From positions 1 to 32,924 of the forward strand of contig NW_019091718.1 in assembly GCF_001949145.1 (NCBI RefSeq): a DNA stretch of 32,924 nt, in the 5' to 3' direction. The translations under genes were made by a program, and so were the position numbers. Shown here in pieces: positions 19,800 to 30,903 of the stretch (the stretch's first letter is position 1; every line of letters starts with the position of its first letter). Below the pieces are notes generated by a model. It saw nothing but the letters and a program-made list of their open reading frames with translations. It was not told the DNA's origin and did not search any database. This stretch comes from Acanthaster planci. Taxonomy: Eukaryota > Echinodermata > Asteroidea > Valvatida > Acanthasteridae.

Positions 19800-20480
19800 C
19801 GCCCAGTTAATTCTTTCTTCCTCGGCATTTCTTTTCCTAACACCCAACCTGCCAAATATATTAATACATGTACTTCCCTGCTTAGCATTTTCTATCCCAA
19901 CCTAGACCAAGTCGTTTTTTATTTTTCACTTACACAACCCCCAATTATTTTTTCGAAGCACTCAACCCACCAAAAATATTAATTCTTCCCTCCTCAGCAT
20001 TTCTGTATCCAAACCTAGACCACAATTTTTTTTTCTGCACCACAGCTCTTGTTTTATTTGGAGGACCCAACCCACCAAAAATACCAGTGTATCAATTCTC
20101 ACCCCCACCCCTTGGCATTTCTTCTCTATCCAAACCTTGACCACATGTGGTTTTTATTTTTCCTGGCCCCACTGCATTATTTATTCCGAGCATCCATCCC
20201 AACCTGTGAAATAAATCAATTCTTTCCTCCTTGGCTTTTATTTTCTGTCCAAACTAAGACCACGTGTGGTTTTATTTTTTCCTGTACCTGCCCACATTTT
20301 TTCCTTATTCTGAAAACCCAACCTGTCAAAATGTATTAATTCTTTCCTCCTCGGCATTATCCTACCTAAATCTCGACCATGACTTGTTTTTTTTCGTGCA
20401 CGACTGCACATTTTTTTTTATCCCGAGCATCAAACCCCCAAATTATTAATTCGTCCTTCCTCGGCGCATGTATGTTTCAC
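19800..20480. repeat. degenerate minisatellite, about 105-130-bp unit
   Basis: Five to six imperfect units each contain TTAATTCTT-CCTCCTCGGCATTT, then TATCCAAACCTAGACCA, a T-rich tract and CCCAACC(C/T)(A/G)CCAAAA. Unit starts are near 19808, 19858, 19977, 20090, 20215, 20335 and 20447. Units differ by many substitutions and indels, so the array is old. It has no coding potential. Confidence 0.75.
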
Positions 20481-22140
20481 CCCCATTCAATGTGTGGAAA
20501 TTAATGATTTGACTGGGTGCGGCGATTTCTTGACCAGACCCTCGTGAACCATACAGAAATGTCCTGAGCAACTTGCCAATCCTCTGTTGGGTCTTCTCGT
20601 CTTGAAGACTCTGTTTGCACAAAATTAACAAACGATCACATTGAAACTCTTTGTATGTGCTCTGGAAGGCTTAAACCGAATACTACAGAATCTTGAAAAG
20701 AAATGCTACATAAATATGAAATTTAGTCTCAAAGTGGTTGCTTAGATAATAAATTATTTCCACTTTCAATCGATCTCTTTGTCTTTTTTTCACCAAGTTT
20801 CTCAATTTTAGCAGTTTTCCAAGAACAGTGAGACACTGCATCGACAGGCCAGAATCTCAACTACACAATGCAAGCAGTTCTATGAAGCTCAATTTTTTTG
20901 TTCAACTTTCATGAGTTATATTTGATACTTATTTGCAGCACGATCCATACATGTTCTATATGCACAAAACCGATCCAGCCATGTACCGTGCACGGTAGAC
21001 TGCAGCCTGTTACACGCGTACCGCGGCGTACATGTACATGTACACGTACAGGTACATGGAAATTCACGACGGAGACGATGTACATATTCATAGGTTCATG
21101 CGTGTATAGTACATGCAAAACTGGGGACATATGCCGTGATTTTCAACATTTTCCTTGCAATTTTATAATGACAGATAGTCCTTGGTTTCAATAATAAACT
21201 TCTTGTTAACTTAATACTGTACTTTTGTGTTCGTCTTTTGTTCCCGAGTCGCTGAATTCTGATGGTGGCCAGGCCACAAGATTATGCGGGATGAACAGAA
21301 TCGGTGCCGAGTTAGGTCGATATGCAAACGTGTCTGGTTGGAAAGAGAAAAAATCTAGCGCAAAACCGTCAGCGAATCTAAAATCGGTACACCTTTCTCC
21401 ACCACAGCCCACTTTTGAAAACTTTAGGAAAACTTCAAATTCTTTGTTTCGAGCCTTCAAAAATTGCATCAAAACCGCTTACGAAAAGAGCTTTTAGAAA
21501 ATCACAGGTTTTGACTACTCTGGTACTATTTCTCAATTATATTTTCACAAAACACGTTAGGAAAAGGCCTTACCTTACCGTGAAAATATTTTGGGTAGGA
21601 ATTTTGATTTCCAAAAAGTGAAAATGTAACGTAAATTTCATGAAATGAAGCAGCTGTTTGCCTTGCAGGAATTCCCATGGCCTTCATTACTCATGCAAAT
21701 GAATCTAAAAACGGGATATGCGCAGTTAATAATTTCCCTCTGCAACATATGTGAGTGGTTCTCTATCCAACTGGGACATTTTAAGCAAGAATGTATAAAA
21801 TGTGGGAAGTTCGTACATCAAAGGGTCAGCATGATTATAAGAGGGAGGAATAAAATCTTATCAGACCAAACACTTTTGACAGTTATTTAGCCAACAGACT
21901 CAAGAACAGCTTGTATGCATGTTCTTTGCATCTTTGTTGTGACACTGCTGTTCTTACACGCACAGGAACGGCCTATTAACGTAACAATACCTTCTGAATC
22001 ACTCGTGCAAGAGAACGGGCAGGAACGTGTTGTGAAGTACCCTTTGGAACGGGGCCAAACGGGAGGGCATGCAGAACGGAAGGAAATGTGTGGGAACGTG
22101 TGCGAACAGTCTCCGTATTTTTTATCCCATCCTTAGACTC
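20481..22140. other. about 1.7 kb without recognised genes
   Basis: Holds only short frames. One + frame (21225-21497) has a moderately protein-like look (RLCGMNRIGAELGRYANVSG), but the reverse strand is open over the same bases and no domain is recognised. A CG-flanked run of alternating GTACATGTAC occurs at 21024-21056, simple sequence with strong self-complementarity. Confidence 0.35.
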
Positions 22141-22149
22141 CATCGATCT

Positions 22150-23700
22150 GTCCCTTGCACGACAGCTTCCTATCTTCAACCTATCTGGGCTCAGGCTCAT
22201 TCTATGGCTCACATCTGGCCCCAACCAATGACCATAGCACAGCAGGTGACATCTCCCTACGCGCTGAACAGCTTCAAGCGGATCGTAATTCCTCTTCTGA
22301 TGATGAAGACATTATTGCCGCAGCCATGATGCCATGATCTTTGCGGTACTGCTTTTCTAGTTCTCCTCTCTGAGTACCTAGCCTGTGCCTGTGAGGAGAA
22401 CTTGCCAGTAACTCCAGACCGAGCAGCCATCGCCCTGCAAGTGCTCAATGAGAACGTGAATTCTATTCTTTGAGCAATTTGTTCAGATCTCTGTCCTAGC
22501 CACTTCCACATGCAGATCCAACACCTTGGATGCCATGAATATCCCCTATGAGGGAGTCAAGTCAAGAGTACAGGAACTCCCTCTCTACTTCGAGGACCTC
22601 TTCACAGGGAAATTCATGGAGATGATGTAGGCTGAAGTTAACCGGTTTGACACAACCAACAAGCTTAGTTTCCGCAAACCCCTGAAACTGGCCCCTCCAT
22701 GCAATTCCTGTCCTGATGATTGCCGAGGTCAACCCTTCAGACCTGAGTGTCAAGGGGACTCCAACTCATCTCGACTCTTGTCTACCCAGCCTGCATACGA
22801 ACTGTGGCCATACCTCCTCTTCTCAGCCCACAAGTCTCAGAAGAGTCTTGGGAAAAACATCCGATCCGTGCTTCTCCCATCCATTTGGAACTAGGCGCCG
22901 CTGACTGTGCAGATTCACTTCCGCCCTCCAAACCTGGACCCGTTGGGGTGTGACTTCAACATTTTGCACAGTTCTCGGGAGAAGTCACCTTCGACAGCGG
23001 GTGCTTGGGACCATTCGTCACGGATATTCCCCCAAGTTCACAAGCACCTCTGCATCTGTAACTTCTGTCTGACTTCAGTTCCTTCTCACAGAAACAAGCG
23101 AGAGGCACTGAAGTCCAAAATAGACTCTCTCTTCCGAAAGCAATCCATCCTTTTATCAAATCCAAGATGAACAAGGGCTTCATTTCCACGTTTTGTCTCT
23201 CTCTAAAGAAAGAACCGAACACTTTGAGACCCATCATCAACGTCAAACCTCTGAAGAGGTTCATCCGGCCCAAGAAATTCTGCAGACACTACGAACAGTT
23301 TTCCAGTCTCTTCCAATTCCTTGTTGGGCCTCTTCCATAGATCTGAAGAACGCATACATGTACCTTCATGTCCCAATATATCCACGAAGCTCCAAGAACC
23401 CGCACTTCCTGTATGATGGGAACCTGTTCAAGTTTACAGCTCTTCCCTTCAGCCTCTCCACCTCTCCGAGAGTGTTCGTGAGGGTTGGAAAGGTTGTTGC
23501 CACCCATTTTCAAAAGCACGACATCATGCTTATACCAATATCTCGACAACTGGCTTATCATCGGCAGATCATTCAACGAGACAGCATCTTCCACTCATCT
23601 TACCTGTGATGTCGCAAGCCACTTGAGCTTCATCATCAATCTTGAGAAGTCCAAGCCCATTCCTACTCAATTTCTGACTTAGGCGCCATTGCAAAATTGA
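22150..23700 (+). pseudogene. DIRS-like reverse transcriptase, decayed
   Basis: The 5' kilobase is a broken Ser/Asp-rich region (SSDDEDIIAAAM near 22290) resembling a gag-type part. From about 23190 the reverse transcriptase appears in alternating frames: QSLPIPCWASSIDLKNAY (motif A with its Asp), FLYDGNLFKFTALPFSLST (motif B), and YQYLDNWLIIGRSFNE near 23530 (motif C, where the second Asp of YLDD is now Asn). It then reads HLTCDVASHLSFIINLEKSK and ends near 23690. At least six stops or shifts are present. The tyrosine recombinase and RNase H that normally follow are absent. It is on the opposite strand to the gag-like piece at 14330-15195, so the two are separate insertions. Confidence 0.7.
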
Positions 23701-26040
23701 CTAAGTGTTCTTCCGGAATTTGTTGCCGTTCTTTCCAATCAGTCTGCTGTTGTCAAGGAGGGCGTGAATCCGCGGATTAGACGATGGTATGTGCTCTTGT
23801 GTAGCTAAGTTCATGGGCAGGGCTGGCCGTGTGCCTTTGTCGTCGCAACAATGGATGCAATGAAACATGACCAACCTCATGAATACAGACGGCAGGATGC
23901 AGACTGTCCTTCCTTTAAATACAGTATGGCAAAAGTTTTGATACATTATTCCTGCATTTTATTGACAGGAATAAGCATTCTTTGATCAAGATGTTTCATT
24001 TTTTGTTTGTTTTGCAAAGTGTGCCTGAAAACAATAAACCAACCATTTACAAATCATCTCGACCAAAGCTCTTATATGACAAAGAGGGCAGGAACACATT
24101 CATGAGAATTCCACCAATGGCCTTTTCATGGTACCACTCTTCCTGCCTTGATAATATTTTGATCGCCAAAGCTAAAAATTTTTACTTTTAGTTTATTTCC
24201 TCTGTACATGTAGGTCCGTCCCTTGATTGTCTGACCGCGAACCGAACTAAACCAAACCATGGCACTTGAAGCATTGGTAAACTTCCACCTTGTCTTTGTT
24301 GAGAGACAGAGTCCTTGTTTCTGTTATATTTTAAATCATACAATTTCTTGTCAACTTCAAATGATGTGGTCTGAATATTTTTTATAAAGTATAATTTGAT
24401 GGGATATCGATGATGAATTCTGAATGCTTGCCCCACGATTATCTCCTTCCCGGCCCAAGCTCTAAAGAGGATTTTGTAAAAAAGCATTGCGTCATGACTT
24501 CATGATTTGCTGATCATAATTGTTACGATCCACTAGTGTGTAATGTCCATACTTGAATCATATCCAAACACTTTCTTTGAAAATTATGGTTTAATGCTGA
24601 ATAGGATAGAAAGTTATGGATTTTCAGTAAACTATAACATTGAAAGGTGGTGTAAGTCGATGTCAGTATCTTTACCCTTACCCTACTAAAAAGGAAATCT
24701 TATGGTGCTCCCCTCAAAACGTACAATAATATAACAGAATCTTGGCATTTATGGAATAATTACAGGTGGTTTTCAGTTTTAGGGCACACAAGGGGACGAC
24801 TGTGTCACAACGCAACAAATAAAGCTGCAGAAGCCAAACATAAAGTGTTTTTCCCGTGGACAATGGCGTACTCGGCAGTCAAATAAGCGTAATTGTCATA
24901 GGAAAAACATATAGCCAGTACAGTCATGATGCCACTCCGTCAAAGTTCTTACATAGGCCCGAAGTACTACGTGGCTGTACATCGTTAATGTGATTGGAGC
25001 AGAGACAAACAGAAGACAGGTCTACACCGTCCGGAGTCAAATCAATTGTTATCTAAAATGAATTATGTCTGCCACCTCTAAATAAATATTCAATTATCTA
25101 CAATGTGAATATAATGTTCATGGCACAATATTAATCACCCGAAAAAAGTCTGAGCTGGTTGGCACTGTAACGGGAAGAATATTGTTATATACAGTGCGAT
25201 GCTGCTCAACTGGGCTGTAGACATCAACGGGACAACAGACAGACTATTAAGAGTAACGCTGAAAGGTTTTAATCAATCATCATCACTCACTGTCAATCAT
25301 CTTGACATAATTAACATAACATCCGTCGATCCCAGCATGCATTGACAATGGAAGTTGTAAAGTATGGAGTGCCTAATTAACAAAATAATATACATGTACA
25401 TGTACTCTGTCGCTATACTCCCCCGGCCGAGACTATGTATGGGGGTAAAGGAAATAGAGGCGCCCCAAAAGTACAACTTAACTCAGAAACTTTTTTGTGT
25501 GTGTGTGTTGTATAGTCTCATCTAAAAGAACAAAACAAAACACTTGTACAGAAAGTAAGGATTAGTCTCTACAGTTTTCGCTCGTGTCTGGAAAAAGGTA
25601 ATATTTTTTCTTATATATAAAAAGGTTGCTGTATGTAACAAATGAATTCAAGTATCAAGGCCACTTCTGTAGTTTGCCTGTACTGCAAAATAAATATAAA
25701 AACAAACCATAATTAATACACATATAGATAGAGTATACTGATAATGAAAAGCAAATGACTGTGGCCGTCCCGGTTGTCTGGCCATTTGCACATACATCTT
25801 TACATGCACACACACAAAAGAGACCACATGAAAATGGGCAAATTAGAGAAAAGGTCCTAAGAAAAAAAAATGATCAGTGACAAGTACAGAGTTACATGCT
25901 TCCGTAGATAAAATTGGTATTACAGCATACAGGATATACAAGCAATGCAAGATTCTCTTTTGTGCACAGGTTTACAACACTCCAGCACAGCTTAAAAAGT
26001 GCAGTCACCCAAGACTGCTTAAATCTGACAGTTCAGTAAA
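23701..26040. other. about 2.3 kb without recognised genes
   Basis: AT-rich, with only short frames and no domain, no clear direct repeat and no recognised RNA gene. A short (GT)n run sits at 25496-25510. Part of it may be the 3' untranslated or LTR side of the gypsy element that ends at 26044, but no matching LTR was found on its other side. Confidence 0.35.
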
Positions 26041-26973
26041 GTTCTACTGTGGGACAGGTTTGACTTGATCAATATGCACTACAATCTCTTTGTGGGGTTG
26101 GTTAATATCGGCCAGTTTCAGATTGACTGGCGTGAGAAGTTCCTCGACCAAAAAAGGTCCTCTCCAGCGGGGTGCCAGTTTCACACTAAAGTTCTTGCTA
26201 GCTTTCGACGATGGGTGAGTACGAACCATCACCCTATCACCCACGGCCAACAGAAGGCTGTTACGCGATTTGTCGTAGTTCCACTTCTGTTTGTCATGCG
26301 CACGTGCACGATGTTTGTCAACGTGATCGGACAACTGCTGTACATCTGGTTGTGGATTAGGCAGACAATCAGTTGCGAGCTTGTTAGTGGCATACGAATA
26401 CTGCGGCCAAACACGAGGACTGCGGGTTCTATCCTGGTAGTTTCATGAGTTTCTGTGTTAAGGGCAATTGCAAAATGTGCAACGTGAGTGTTCCAAGTGC
26501 AGTGGTCGGAACCTGTGTAGGCCTGCAACATCTGCTTAATAGTGAGGTTCACGCGTTCTACCCAATTCATCTGGGGATGGTAAGGTGAGATAAATATTTG
26601 ATCAACTCCCCAATCACTGCAGACAGTGGAAAGGGCCCGACTTGTGAATTGAGGGCCATTATCCGAGAGGAGTGAGTGTGGGGCCCCAAAACAATGGAAC
26701 AACTGACGAACAATTGTGCAGGTGACCGATTTGCCGGAAACGTTCCGTAACGGAAAAACTTCAGTCCATTTTGAGTAGTGGTCAGTCGCGACCAAGAGAT
26801 ATTCATGGCCTCCATATGACTTGGGTAAGGGGCCCATAAGGTCGACTGCAACGATCTCCTAAGGTTTGGCTGACTGTGTTGAGAGCATGAGACCGGCTGG
26901 TTTACGATACAATGGCTTCGTTTGCTGACACGTGGGGCAGGCATGTACGAGACTACAAATTGAATCGACTATG
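26041..26973 (-). pseudogene. Ty3/gypsy integrase
   Basis: Read from 26973 leftwards: the CPTCQQTKPL end of the HHCC zinc domain, one stop, then MGPLPKSYGGHEYLLVATDH (first catalytic Asp), LLSDNGPQFTS (second Asp) and NWVERVNLTIKQML (Glu). The core frame is open for 202 codons. A frame change near 26300 leads to the C-terminal domain, with KLAPRWRGPFLVEELLTPVN (GPY/F-like module), ending at 26044. The DDE residues are all present, but a stop and a frameshift separate the zinc, core and C-terminal parts. It inserts retroelement cDNA into chromosomes. Confidence 0.9.
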
Positions 26974-28010
26974 CTACCAGAGATGTTCACTGAGAATACG
27001 GCTCAGAGTCTTTGAACAACCAAGGTGACCAGCAGTTGGTTTCACTTGGCATTCTAGCATGATGCCTCTTTGGAGAGACTTTGGGACAACGACCACCCAG
27101 GACGACTTCACAAAATGCAAAAGTAGGCCGTCGTGAACACAATATTTATCAGCAAGGCCCCGAAAACTTTTGGCGAAGACTTGGTCATTGGGCAACTGAT
27201 CTTTCTCGAGGAAGTTGGGCATACATGAAATATCTGAATCAGCCGCCTGTGCAGCAAGAAGGCAATCCCGTGTAAGGACAGCAGTATGAGTATTACAGCT
27301 ACTGTCAGTCAAAACCGTGGTGTCCCATTCAAGATCTCGCCGATGTTTCCAACGGCGTTGGCGACAGGTCGGACATGAGAATTTAGCCATATTGGCGGCA
27401 CGTTTTGGGCGAATATGGACACATTTGGTATAGTACCAACCATCACAGTCATCACACTGTACCCAGTCTATCAACTTGTCCTTGGGGTCTAGGTATGTAG
27501 CCGCTGTGCAGTGATGTGTGGTGGTAAACTCCTCGCCATGTGCAGTAGGAGAAGACGCAGTGTCTGGAGAGCGTTCAGGGGGGTCATCTGAAGATGGAGG
27601 CGGGGCCGACGACAGAGGCAGTACAGGATTTGCCTGCACCACCCCTACAACAGGAGGGGACTTCGGAACTCTGGATAAGGCATCGGGTACCACATTTCGC
27701 GAGCCTGGGCGATTCACAACATCAAACATGAAGTCTTGCAAACGCAAAACCCAACGTGCAAGACGTCCCTTCTGGTGGGCACGGCAAAATAACCAGCACA
27801 AGGCTTGATGGTCGGTGACTTCGCGGCAGTGGCGACCCTCCAGGTAAGGACACCATCTTTCGAGGGCCCAAACTGCGGCCAAACATTCTTTCTCGGTCGC
27901 GCTGTAGTTCCTCTCCGCACCAGGGCCCGGCTAGCGTAGGCAATTGTGCATGGTCCATTCTCCTGTCGTTCGAGGATAACGGCTCCAAGTCCAACGTCGC
28001 TTGCATCAGT
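26974..28010 (-). pseudogene. Ty3/gypsy RNase H, PHD-like finger and integrase N-terminus
   Basis: The RNase H part begins near 28010 in one frame (TDASDVGLGAVI-like) and continues from 27882 in the next (MAAVWALERWCPYLEG, EVTDHQALCWLF), with HQKGRLARWVLRLQDF and the tether NRPGSRNVVPDALSRVP. At residues 124-173 of the lower frame (27364-27510) there is a PHD-type zinc finger (DWVQCDDCDGWYYTKC, then FSCPTC). In it, the usual His and one Cys of the first pair appear changed to Tyr. Then follows GLLLHFVKSSWVVVVPKSLQ and HLGCSKTLSRI, the integrase zinc-domain start. A PHD finger between RNase H and integrase is a distinctive layout, and it may read histone tails to direct integration. Confidence 0.85.
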
Positions 28011-28795
28011 GTGAATGGAGAATACAGCAGGTCAGGGTCAGGAAAGGCAAAAATTGGCTGAGTCGTGAGTGCAAGTCGTAAGCAGTCAAAAGTTTGTTGG
28101 CATGCCGTTGACTGGTGTAAGGGTTCAGCAATGTCAGACAGGTGGGGAAAAAACTTCTGGTACCACCCAACCATTCCCAAGAATCGTTCAAGTTGCTTCC
28201 GAATCTGGGGAACCGGAAAGTCCTGAATTGCAGCAATCTTGTCTGGATTAGGACATAGGCCCTCCTTACTCATAACATGTTCAAGATAGGACATCTCAGA
28301 GCAAGCAAATTTGCATTTCTCAAAGTTCACCGTAAGCCCAGCTTGTCGCAACTTGGTCAGCACTTCATGCAAGTCAGCAAGATTTTGGTCAACAGTCCGC
28401 AAGTAGCAAACAATGTCATCAAGATACACGTAGCATGTGCGACCAATCAGCTCTTCCAGCACCTCCGACATAGGGCGCTGGAAATTAGCGGGCCCGTTGA
28501 CTACTCCGAAAGGGAGCACTGTGAAATGGAAGAGCCCCTCTTCACAAATGAAGGCTGTTTTTTCAGCGTCCTCGTGTGCAACAGCCAGATCGAGTGAACT
28601 GAATATCATGGCCCCATAAAGTGAATCTAATATGGCGTCAATAGTGGGCATCGGAAAAGCGTTGATCTTTGTGACTGAATTTAACTTCCGATAGTCCACA
28701 CATAGATGGAACTGGCCATTCTTCTTGGGGACCATAGTAGTAGGAAATTGACATTTCTGGACGATTTCCCCTTTCACTTCCCCTTTCACCCTGCT
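28011..28795 (-). pseudogene. Ty3/gypsy reverse transcriptase, 5'-truncated
   Basis: The frame from about 28770 downward reads FPTTMVPKKNGQFHLCVDYR, SLDLAVAHEDAEKTAF (motif A), FTVLPFGVVNGPANFQR (motif B), CYVYLDDIVCYL (motif C, both Asp present) and FLGMVGWYQKFFPHLSDIAE. About six residues after the motif A Asp are deleted where a GYWQ-like turn is expected, so it would be inactive despite an open frame. Gag, protease and the front of the polymerase are missing. The frame shifts into RNase H near 28010. Confidence 0.9.
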
Positions 28796-28976
28796 GTCAC
28801 CGCCACCCGCCATTCTCGCCGGGGTTTCCCACTTCACTCTCCTTGACCTTTTGACCCCAGCGTACTTTTCTGTCAACAACTCGTGACGAATACTCTCAAA
28901 CAAAAAAGGGACTTCCCGTCGCGACTTGCCCGTTATTAAACAACGAGAAAAATAAATAAACACTACATAAAAAGAT
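28796..28976 (-). other. short non-gypsy ORF start facing the right arm
   Basis: The ORF that reads into the gypsy polymerase begins at 28963. Its first 40 or so codons (FLFESIRHELLTEKYAGVKR) do not look like gypsy polymerase. The ATG lies 13 bases from the divergent ATG at 28977. It may be the beginning of an element gene cut off by the gypsy insertion. A purine-rich stretch (AAGTGAAAGGGG-type on the - strand) lies between it and the reverse transcriptase. Confidence 0.35.
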
Positions 28977-29372
28977 ATGATAGACCATTCAACAAACGTG
29001 AATTGTTATTTTTGCAAAGACATGAGAAATTCGCTTGACTTGATAGATTGGTGCTATTGCTTTCATTGTTTTAAATTCCAAACGTTTATGCCAATGTACC
29101 GATTGTAAAGAATGCCATGAATGCCACAACTGCACCCGATGTAACGACTGCTACAATTGCGACTTTTGCTGTAGATGTATAAATTGCATGGCTTGTTTTA
29201 ATTCATACGACTGCCAAAATTCAAATGCCTTGGACAGTTGCGAGGACTGTTACATTGCGGCAATTGTATCGAATGTTTGGGTTGTACTGATTTTGTTTGC
29301 TGCCTAAATTGTATCGAGTTGGAAGGAATGGATCACGTGGTGCTCGTAGACGGCAAGCATAAAAAGCTGTGA
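28977..29372 (+). pseudogene. CxxC-array zinc protein
   Basis: From ATG 28977 the frame gives CYFCKD and CYCFHC pairs. It shifts near 29090 into an array in which Cys recurs every third residue (CTDCKECHECHNCTRCNDC and onward) for about 40 residues, and shifts again near 29255 into CIECLGC and CCLNCIE before a stop at 29370-29372. More than 25 Cys in about 130 residues suggests a protein that binds several zinc ions or another metal. No known family is claimed. It is the first + strand gene of the right arm, and ATG 28963 diverges from it on the other strand. Confidence 0.6.
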
Positions 29373-29506
29373 CACACGCGATAAAATGAGCCACTGCCCG
29401 ATTTAGCAACTAAACTTGACACGTTTTTATACAAAATTGGACTAATTATTTAATACGACATTGATGTTGAACATTTAATTAAAGTAGAAATCCCGCCCAA
29501 ATAAAA

Positions 29507-30337
29507 ATGAGAAAAATTTTGGCCAAAGCCAGAAAAATTAGAACCATGTCAACCCAAGTATATATCGTTTTAGATGACCACGAGCGTCTCAATGCCGACA
29601 ACTGCGACCCCAATGTCCACTACGGTCCCTTTGACCCGAGTAAATTAATCATTTCAAAACCTGTGATTAAAGAAGGGGCCCAAGTTAGCCAATGTACTTC
29701 GCCCATTTTTTACCATCACAACGGTCAAAATAAACACTTCTTGATTATGACGATCAAACGATGTTACGGTATAAATCCGCTTTACAAATACGGCACTCGA
29801 GATAAAACCCCCGAAAATGTCAAAGGTCGTCAAATTTGCTACCAAATACAAGAACCTACGGCAAACGTACTCGATCCCATAAATTTAGCTGTTTATAAAT
29901 TTATCGAATCTCACGAGTGTAATCTCCCATCTAATACCGTAAATGCCTACAAAGCCAGTCGCGATATTGAAGAATTGAACAAGATCAAATATGTAGTTAA
30001 ACCACCTTATACGGCTAAAAACCAAATGTACATTAAAATAGATCCATATGCCTCCCTATTTGATCACCGAAAGCGCCCCATTGACTCTTCAAATATCGGT
30101 AAATTTTTCAATAAGAGATGTGACACACAATCATTTATTTGCCCAAAAGACATATAGTACGGTGCTCACGGTTCATTGTCTTGCAGCGCTAGCGTTTGGT
30201 ACAGAGTGACAGCGGTAATGTTGAAAATTAGAAATGACAGACTAATTTCAAATAAGTTGGTGTTGGAAGCGTTTAGCGGATTTGAATCTGGATCTTAATC
30301 TGGATCTGAATCTCCCGTGAAATTAAAAGTCGATTAA
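29507..30337 (+). pseudogene. possible single-strand-binding-like element protein
   Basis: The frame starts at ATG 29507, with a likely alternative at 29546 (MSTQVYIVLDDHERLNAD). It is open for 216 codons to TAG 30155, and coding-type sequence continues in the same frame (YGAHGSLSCSASVWYRVTAV) to stops near 30295 and at 30335-30337. The middle reads YGPFDPSKLIISKPVIKEG, SPIFYHHNGQNKHFLIMTIK and NVKGRQICYQI. This order of beta strands with a late second half resembles a family of conserved large-DNA-virus proteins (DUF5871-like, uncertain) thought to bind nucleic acid. It is the best-kept gene of the right arm, with a single TAG in the first 260 codons, and is followed by a hairpin and T-run. 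Confidence 0.55.
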
Positions 30338-30355
30338 ATTCAAATGATTAACTTC

Positions 30356-30398
30356 AACCTCGGTTATTCCTCAGAATAAACGAGGTTAATTTTTTTTG
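30356..30398 (+). terminator. hairpin with T-run after the binding-protein gene
   Basis: AACCTCG (30356-30362) pairs perfectly with CGAGGTT (30381-30387), followed by AA and eight T. The stem starts 18 bases after the last stop of the preceding gene. The layout is the same as at 721-760. Confidence 0.55.
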
Positions 30399-30438
30399 CC
30401 TTAAATAAATGGATTATTAATATAAAATTACAGACCAA

Positions 30439-30657
30439 ATGGCCCACTCCCCTCCAAGACCCAAAAGCACATGTGAACACGACATATTTGAAATAGACAA
30501 AAGATATACGTGTAAACATTGTGGTCTAATTTTTGGGTGGGTTTCCTCATACATCCCTGTAGACATGGGAGATCGATATTACAAGCATCATGTTTGGAAA
30601 AAACGCCGCCACCAACATCAAGAAAAACCCTACAAAAAATACCTAACGTTTGCTTAA
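30439..30657 (+). CDS. small zinc protein, apparently intact
   Basis: 72 codons from ATG 30439. The first third holds CEHDIFEIDKRYTCKHCGLIF, one Cys-x-His and one CxxC, enough for a single zinc site. The rest is basic (WKKRRHQHQEKPYKKY). It sits 41 bases after the hairpin of the previous gene, with an AT-rich stretch (ATTAATATAAAATTA) before it. A DNA-binding or transcription role would fit but is inference. No disruption is visible, unlike almost every neighbour. Confidence 0.55.
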   Translation: MAHSPPRPKSTCEHDIFEIDKRYTCKHCGLIFGWVSSYIPVDMGDRYYKHHVWKKRRHQHQEKPYKKYLTFA

Positions 30658-30730
30658 AAAACGGTGAAGCGGGCAAAATAGAATAATAAAAGTTTAACCG
30701 AGTTCTAAACAGCAAGATCTCTAGAGGTAA

Positions 30731-30874
30731 ATGTTGAAGGCTTTAATCGCGGTATGTTATCAAAATGTAACTGGGGAAACCGAATCTAAAGTAAAAGATC
30801 TATTTCAAGTTTCGGATAAGCACTGGGAAAATGCCTTCGCCAAACAAGATTTCCAAAAACGTATGGATTGCTAA
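30731..30874 (+). pseudogene. short ORF, probably a remnant
   Basis: 47 codons from ATG 30731 (MLKALIAVCYQNVTGETES onward), ending in a segment that is nearly repeated 34 bases later (AAACAAGATTT-CAAAACGTAT at 30842 and 30874). The repeat carries the front of the promoter motif used by the next gene. The ORF may be the end of a deleted gene. No family recognised. Confidence 0.35.
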
Positions 30875-30886
30875 ACAAGATTTTTC

Positions 30887-30903
30887 AAAACGTATATAAT
30901 AAA
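30887..30903 (+). promoter_or_regulatory. AT-rich promoter motif
   Basis: AAAACGTATATAATAAA is directly followed by ATGG. It is identical in the first twelve positions to 886-897, and it heads the coiled-coil gene that follows. Confidence 0.65.

Noticed and set aside
21024-21056. GTACATGTAC-rich palindrome as a regulatory site
   Set aside because: Alternating simple sequence; similar short runs occur elsewhere (for example near 25390).
21225-21497. 90-codon + strand frame as a gene
   Set aside because: The opposite strand is open over the same bases, no domain is recognised, and there is no promoter or hairpin of the element type.
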